Part shown: positions 60,059 through 64,000 of the stretch, in pieces
How the letters are laid out: every line of letters starts with the position of its first letter
Numbering within the stretch: position 1 is the first letter of the stretch
Assembly: GCF_030732845.1 (NCBI RefSeq)
Contig: NZ_JASHKA010000006.1
Span: 62,001 to 126,000 of the forward strand
Reading direction: 5' to 3'
Length of the DNA: 64,000 bases
Origin: Roseibium sp. MMSF_3544
GTDB taxonomy: Bacteria > Pseudomonadota > Alphaproteobacteria > Rhizobiales > Stappiaceae
The notes under the pieces: model-generated
The model's database searches: none
Told to the model about the DNA's origin: nothing
What the model saw: only the letters and a program-made list of their open reading frames with translations
Position numbers and translations under genes: made by a program

Positions 60059-61163
60059 TGAGTTGCCCCCCGTGGCTGATGGCGCGGCCACCTGAGCTTT
60101 CAAAAATGTGCAGATCCTGAGCGGCAATCGTTATGCCGATGATTTCTCCCTCGGTGAGGGCAAGACGCTGATGTTCGACTGAAACGATCGATCCGCCGGC
60201 AAATTCCGCTGCAATGTGTGTCTGGTCACCGAGCCATTGATTGACGAAGACCTTTGCCGGCTTGCCGTTGCTGTCCAGATTGACTGCATCCGGCCGGATG
60301 CCGATCGTGACCTCTGTGCCACGATCCAAGCGCTCAACGACCGCATCGGAGAACGATGCCCTGTCGAAGTCCAGTGCGACATCGTCTTCAAGCAAAAAGT
60401 GGACTCGATCGTCTTGCAATCTCGTCTGCGCCGGGAAGACGTTCATGGGTGGTTCTCCGATGAACGTTCCGGTGAAGAGGTTTGCTGGCCGGTTCTTGAG
60501 CGCTCTTGGCGTATCAAATTGCTGCAGTTCGCCGTCTTCCATCACGGCGATGCGGTCGGCAAGCGCATTTGCTTCCGTTTGATCATGCGTCACGAGGATT
60601 GCGGTCAGGCCTCGTTCCTGAATGAAATGCTTGACGCGTCCGCGCAGCAGAGCGCGCAGTTGGGGCTCCAGCTGACCCATCGGCTCGTCGAGCAGATGCA
60701 GGTCTGCGTCCCGGATGAGGGCGCGCGCCAGGGAAACACGCTGCTGTTGCCCGCCGGACACAGAGGACGGATACCTGTCCAGAATGTCTTCGATTTCAAC
60801 AAGATGGGCAACTTCCCGGACACGTTTGTCAACGTCTGACGAAGCCAGCCGGCTTCCCTTCAATGCGAACGCGATGTTTTCGTAGATTGTCAGAGGCGGG
60901 TAGAGGGAATAGCCCTCAAAGGCCATGGCAACGCCGCGCTTTGCCGGGGGCAGCGTGTCAATCTGTTTGCCGTCGAGTGAAATCGATCCACCGGTGACCG
61001 ATTCAAATCCGGCAATCATTCGCAGGGTCGATGTCTTGCCACAGCCGGAGGATCCAAGCAGGGCAATGATCTCGCCCTTGTCGATGCTCAGGTCCAGGTC
61101 CTTCACCGCATGGACCACCTTCCCATAAATCTTGTTGACGCCCGCAAGGGTCAGATAGCTCAT
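60048..61163 (-). CDS. ABC transporter ATP-binding protein (UgpC class), subunit 1 of a pair
   Basis: 371 residues: Walker A GSSGCGKTS, signature VSGGQQQRVSLARA, Walker B LHLLDEPMG, H-loop ILVTHDQTE and a TOBE-type C-terminus with GIRPDAV. The Q-loop reads MAFEGYSLYPP, with glutamate where glutamine is expected, and the D-loop has LE instead of LD. It starts in a 4-base overlap with the second ATPase gene. The two are expected to form a heterodimer for the polyol importer. Confidence 0.9.
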   Translation of the reverse strand: MSYLTLAGVNKIYGKVVHAVKDLDLSIDKGEIIALLGSSGCGKTSTLRMIAGFESVTGGSISLDGKQIDTLPPAKRGVAMAFEGYSLYPPLTIYENIAFALKGSRLASSDVDKRVREVAHLVEIEDILDRYPSSVSGGQQQRVSLARALIRDADLHLLDEPMGQLEPQLRALLRGRVKHFIQERGLTAILVTHDQTEANALADRIAVMEDGELQQFDTPRALKNRPANLFTGTFIGEPPMNVFPAQTRLQDDRVHFLLEDDVALDFDRASFSDAVVERLDRGTEVTIGIRPDAVNLDSNGKPAKVFVNQWLGDQTHIAAEFAGGSIVSVEHQRLALTEGEIIGITIAAQDLHIFESSGGRAISHGGQLNER

Positions 61164-62260
61164 GCCGCTTGCTCCTTCTCGTCCGAAGCAGGAACGATGC
61201 GTTCGCCATTTTTACGGTCAAACAGAACGGCGCTGGTGCCTTCAACGGCAATGCACGCGGTGCCTGTCGACGGAGCGTCGGTTCCGGCCGGGCGCGATAC
61301 GATGATCTCCCGCCCGCGCTTGGTCTGGGTAAGCGTGACAATTTTTTCGTTGAACGGCGTTTCCGCTTCAATCTCGACCGGAATGCCTTCATTTGCGAAC
61401 CTGAGCGACTCCGGCCTCAGGCCGATGATCGCCTCACGTCCAACGGCTGCGTCATATCCGGAATTCAGGTGTACCTTCTGATCTGACAACATGACGAAAA
61501 TGCCGCTCTCATCTCGTTCAGGTACCACGTCGAGAAGGTTGATCACCGGGTCGCCGAACAAGCTGGCAATGGCGGTATTCGCGGGGCGCAGGTAGACATC
61601 TTCCGGCGAGCCAATCTGGGTGATGTGGCCTCCATCCAGCACCGCAATCGTGTCCCCAAGGGCCATGGCTTCCTTGTAGTCCTGGGTCACGTAAATGACC
61701 GTCGCGCCACGTCCCGACAAAAGTCGCGGCAATTCAAGCCGCATTTCAAAGCGCAGTTTGGCGTCGACATTCCGCAAGGGGTCGTCAAGTAGCAGGATAT
61801 CGGGTTCGGCAATCAGAGCGCGCGCCAGCGCCGTGCGTTGTTTCTGACCGTTGGACAGTTCCTTGGGCGCGTGTCCCAGGACATGGTCGATCTTCAGCAA
61901 CTCGGTCACGCGGCGCACCGCGGTGCTGATCTGGTCCCGGGTTGATTTGCGGGCCTTCAGCGGACTTGCGATGTTTTCCTCAGCAGACATGTGCGGAAAC
62001 AGCGCGAAGTTCTGAAACGCCATGCCGAGGTTCCGTTCCTCCGGCGGCAGGCCGGAGACATCCATTCCATTCAGAATGATTTGCCCAGCTTCCGGTTCGA
62101 CAGCGCCTGCGATACACCGCAGCAAGACCGTTTTTCCCGCGCCAGACGGTCCGAACAGGGCAAGGGTTTTGCCCTCGGGCACCTCGAGCGAGATGTCGTC
62201 GAGCACCGCGTCGGATTTGTAGGTCTTTGTCAGCGATTTGATCTGAATACCGCTCATCAA
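61160..62260 (-). CDS. ABC transporter ATP-binding protein (UgpC class), subunit 2 of a pair
   Basis: 366 residues: Walker A GPSGAGKTV, normal Q-loop FQNFALFPHMSA, altered signature LSNGQKQRTALARA, and Walker B ILLLDDPLRNVD with aspartate in place of the catalytic glutamate. The expected H-loop histidine is also altered (IYVTQDYKE). Its own ATP site therefore may not hydrolyse well, as in asymmetric ABC pairs. One base separates it from the upstream permease gene. Confidence 0.9.
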   Translation of the reverse strand: MMSGIQIKSLTKTYKSDAVLDDISLEVPEGKTLALFGPSGAGKTVLLRCIAGAVEPEAGQIILNGMDVSGLPPEERNLGMAFQNFALFPHMSAEENIASPLKARKSTRDQISTAVRRVTELLKIDHVLGHAPKELSNGQKQRTALARALIAEPDILLLDDPLRNVDAKLRFEMRLELPRLLSGRGATVIYVTQDYKEAMALGDTIAVLDGGHITQIGSPEDVYLRPANTAIASLFGDPVINLLDVVPERDESGIFVMLSDQKVHLNSGYDAAVGREAIIGLRPESLRFANEGIPVEIEAETPFNEKIVTLTQTKRGREIIVSRPAGTDAPSTGTACIAVEGTSAVLFDRKNGERIVPASDEKEQAA

Positions 62261-62261
62261 T

Positions 62262-63119
62262 TCAACCTTTCACTGCCCCGAGGGACAAACCCTCAACGAG
62301 GTAGCGTTGTGCGTAGAGTGCAAGAGCGAGTGTCGGCGTTATGGACAAGACGACAGCTGCCGCGATCTGTCCATATTGAATTCCACTTGCGGTCACGAAA
62401 GCCAGGGCGCCGACAGTCACCGGCTGTTTGTCGGCGCTTGCCAGCACGAGTGCAAAGATGAAGTTGTTCCAGGCGAAAATGAAGGCGAGCAGCGCGGCCG
62501 CCGCGATCCCCGGACCGGCGAGGGGGAGCGCTATCTTGCGAAATGTTGCGAACCATGAGTGTCCTGCGATGCGGTAAGCATGTTCGATGTCTTGCGGGAT
62601 GTCTTCGAAATAACCGCGCACGATCCAAAGGATCAGCGGAAGACAGATCAGCTGGTAAACCCAGATCAGTCCGAGATAGGTGTCCGCCAGACCGATCTGC
62701 TGGAAATACATGGTTAAGGGCAGCAGCACCAATAGCGGCGGCGCAAATCGAAAGCTCAGCAGGGTGAATGCAATGTCTTCCGATCCGCGAAACTTGTGAC
62801 GGGCGAAGGCGTAGGCCGCCGGCACACCGAGGATGAGCGCGACGGTGACGGACCCCACGGACAAGATGATTGAGTTCATCAGGTTGTTCATGAACTCGAT
62901 GCCCATCGAGGCGACGTTGCTGTCCAACCGGCCGGCAATGATCGCCGCATAGTTTGAAAAGGTCGGTTCAAACACCATGGACGGGGGAGAGCGCAGGATC
63001 GTTTCGTTGGTCTGCAGGCTCATGAGCACGATCCAGAAGATCGGGAACATGAAGAAGATCACGATCGCTGTCAGGGCAACGCCCCGCAAAACCCGTTCGA
63101 GTGGAGAGTAGTGGTGCAC
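62262..63119 (-). CDS. ABC transporter permease (MalG/UgpE class)
   Basis: About 285 residues, six membrane helices. The cytoplasmic coupling loop reads IEHAYRIAGHSWFATFRKIALPLAGPG; C-terminus AQRYLVEGLSLGAVKG. GTG 63119 has GGGAGG 7 bases upstream and overlaps the end of the previous permease gene; the longer frame to 63203 would overlap it much further. Partner of the permease at the window edge. Confidence 0.9.
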   Translation of the reverse strand: MHHYSPLERVLRGVALTAIVIFFMFPIFWIVLMSLQTNETILRSPPSMVFEPTFSNYAAIIAGRLDSNVASMGIEFMNNLMNSIILSVGSVTVALILGVPAAYAFARHKFRGSEDIAFTLLSFRFAPPLLVLLPLTMYFQQIGLADTYLGLIWVYQLICLPLILWIVRGYFEDIPQDIEHAYRIAGHSWFATFRKIALPLAGPGIAAAALLAFIFAWNNFIFALVLASADKQPVTVGALAFVTASGIQYGQIAAAVVLSITPTLALALYAQRYLVEGLSLGAVKG

Positions 63120-63121
63120 GG

Positions 63122-64000
63122 TCAAGCCTCCCCTCTGGCGCGCTCGCGCAAACGGAGCCAGTTCTTGATGAAGAGATTGGACAGGAAGAATGTGATCGCC
63201 CACAGGATCAGCAGCAATGCGGCGGAACGGCCGACATTGGTGGACTGGAAGAAGTTCAGGTAAGCCTCGACCTGGAACACCATCAACCGGTCACCGGGGC
63301 CGCCCTGGGTCATCGCGTAAATGATGTCGAACTGCTGTATGGAGTCGAGCAGTCGGAACAGCGAGGCCGTCAGGATATACGGCAAGAGCATCGGCAAAGT
63401 GATGCGCCAGAACTGCTGCAGCCGTGGAACACCGTCAAGCGCCGCCGCCTCGAAGGGCTGCGTCGGGAGGGATCTCAACCCGGCGAGAAGCAGGATCATG
63501 ATGAATGGCGTGTAGACCCAGATATCGACGAGCACAACAGTCAGAAGGGCCGTCGAGGGATCTGACCCCCATCGCATGTTTTCAAACCCGAGCACCTGGG
63601 CGAAATAGCTCAGGATGCCAAAATTCGGGTTCGTCATCAGCTTGAACATCAAAGCGGCGAGTGCAGGTGCCGTCATCAGCGGCAGAAGCAGCATGATGGA
63701 AATGAAGTTGTTGAACCGCGTGCGCTTTTGAAGAAGCAGGGCGATCCCAAGGCCAAGCAGAAGCTCCAGGCCAACCGTAAGTGCCGCGTAGACAAGACTA
63801 ACCTGGAGCGTGTTCCAGAAGGAGGGATCCGTCAGGAAATTGAGGTAGTTCTCTCCCCAATTCATGCCCCTGTTCCAGGGCTGTGACAAACGGTACCGCT
63901 GCAGCGAGAACCAGACCGCCGTGAAGAACGGTATCAGGATCCCGATGCACACCAGAAGGGCTGGCAGGCTCAGAAGATAGGGAAAAAGCTTGCTCGGGAT
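63122..64000 (-). CDS. ABC transporter permease (MalF/UgpA class), 5' end outside window
   Basis: At least 292 residues; the frame stays open to the window edge (upstream codons read FPYLLSLPALLVCIG, a membrane helix), so the start is missing. Coupling loop FEAAALDGVPRLQQFWRITLPML and the FDIIYAMTQGGPG segment are typical. A binding-protein gene is expected just beyond the edge. Confidence 0.9.
   Translation of the reverse strand: MPSKLFPYLLSLPALLVCIGILIPFFTAVWFSLQRYRLSQPWNRGMNWGENYLNFLTDPSFWNTLQVSLVYAALTVGLELLLGLGIALLLQKRTRFNNFISIMLLLPLMTAPALAALMFKLMTNPNFGILSYFAQVLGFENMRWGSDPSTALLTVVLVDIWVYTPFIMILLLAGLRSLPTQPFEAAALDGVPRLQQFWRITLPMLLPYILTASLFRLLDSIQQFDIIYAMTQGGPGDRLMVFQVEAYLNFFQSTNVGRSAALLLILWAITFFLSNLFIKNWLRLRERARGEA

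Noticed and set aside
54212..64000. Plain glycerol (glpD plus glp ABC transporter) operon
   Set aside because: The GlpD-like gene and paired ATPases would fit, but two FGGY kinases, two aldolases and a hydroxyacid dehydrogenase are not needed for glycerol.
1..64000. Mobile elements, CRISPR arrays, tRNA or rRNA genes
   Set aside because: Looked for transposase motifs, spaced short repeats and cloverleaf or CCA ends while reading; none seen by eye, though small RNAs cannot be excluded.

Overview
The window is 64 kb of high-GC DNA that looks chromosomal and comes from an alphaproteobacterium. The evidence is the dense, translationally coupled catabolic operons, many TRAP and ABC uptake systems, LysR, Lrp and DeoR regulators, and an EryA-type kinase of the kind known from Brucella and Rhizobium. 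A marine Stappia/Roseibium-like or rhizobial relative would fit, but that is inference from gene style, not from a marker gene. I see no rRNA, tRNA, CRISPR array, insertion sequence, phage gene or plasmid function. The gene content is almost entirely nutrient scavenging: acids, amino acids, lactam-like compounds, sugars and polyols.

Layout. (1) 1-9299, plus strand: the end of a LysR regulator, a TRAP transporter (dctP, dctQ, dctM), a 3-hydroxyisobutyrate-dehydrogenase-like enzyme, an aldehyde dehydrogenase, a SelA/DgaE-like PLP enzyme, a D-glutamate-cyclase-like DUF4392 protein and a class V aminotransferase. (2) 9500-16145: two GNAT acetyltransferases, a methyltransferase, a DUF4336 protein, a winged-helix/TPR regulator (minus), a 1-Cys peroxiredoxin, an exported tandem rhodanese and a nitroreductase. 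(3) 16377-18470: a membrane GGDEF-EAL protein with a periplasmic CXXCH motif. (4) 18693-22509: gabT-gabD for GABA catabolism and a divergent LysR gene, with a perfect 11-bp inverted repeat between them.

(5) 22602-31190, minus strand, is the most striking block: one apparent nine-gene operon ending at a clear terminator. In transcription order it encodes a TorT/ribose-type binding protein, an RbsA-type ATPase, an RbsC-type permease, PxpA, a biotin carboxyl carrier protein, a biotin carboxylase, PxpB, PxpC and the biotin transporter BioY. A LysR gene diverges from it, with an ATC-N9-GAT palindrome between. The set has all the parts of a split biotin-dependent carboxylase built on 5-oxoprolinase subunits, with its own importer for the substrate and for biotin. 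GabT/GabD next door makes a ring-opened lactam such as GABA a plausible product.

(6) 32496-37500: a small propeller-like protein, an M24/M20 peptidase-amidohydrolase pair, a divergent Lrp regulator and a diaminopropionate-ammonia-lyase-like enzyme. (7) 37786-49556, plus strand: a 588-residue regulator in which a sugar-binding-protein fold sits inside a DeoR protein, followed by a UgpBAEC-type sugar ABC transporter interleaved with an enoyl-CoA hydratase, an SDR, a mutarotase-like protein, an SMP-30 lactonase, a solute-binding protein with no signal peptide and a CaiB-type CoA-transferase. (8) 49951-52012: a LysR gene, a LysE exporter and a Rid-family protein. (9) 52174-64000, minus strand: an eleven-gene polyol or sugar operon with two permeases (the first cut by the window edge), two ABC ATPases, an erythritol-kinase-like FGGY kinase, a 2-hydroxyacid dehydrogenase, two class II aldolases, a GlpD/EryB-like dehydrogenase, a second FGGY kinase and a HAD hydrolase, nearly all overlapping by a few bases.

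Gene starts were placed from ribosome-binding sites, stop/start overlaps and family alignments held in memory. Functions rest on motif recognition only; no database search was run.
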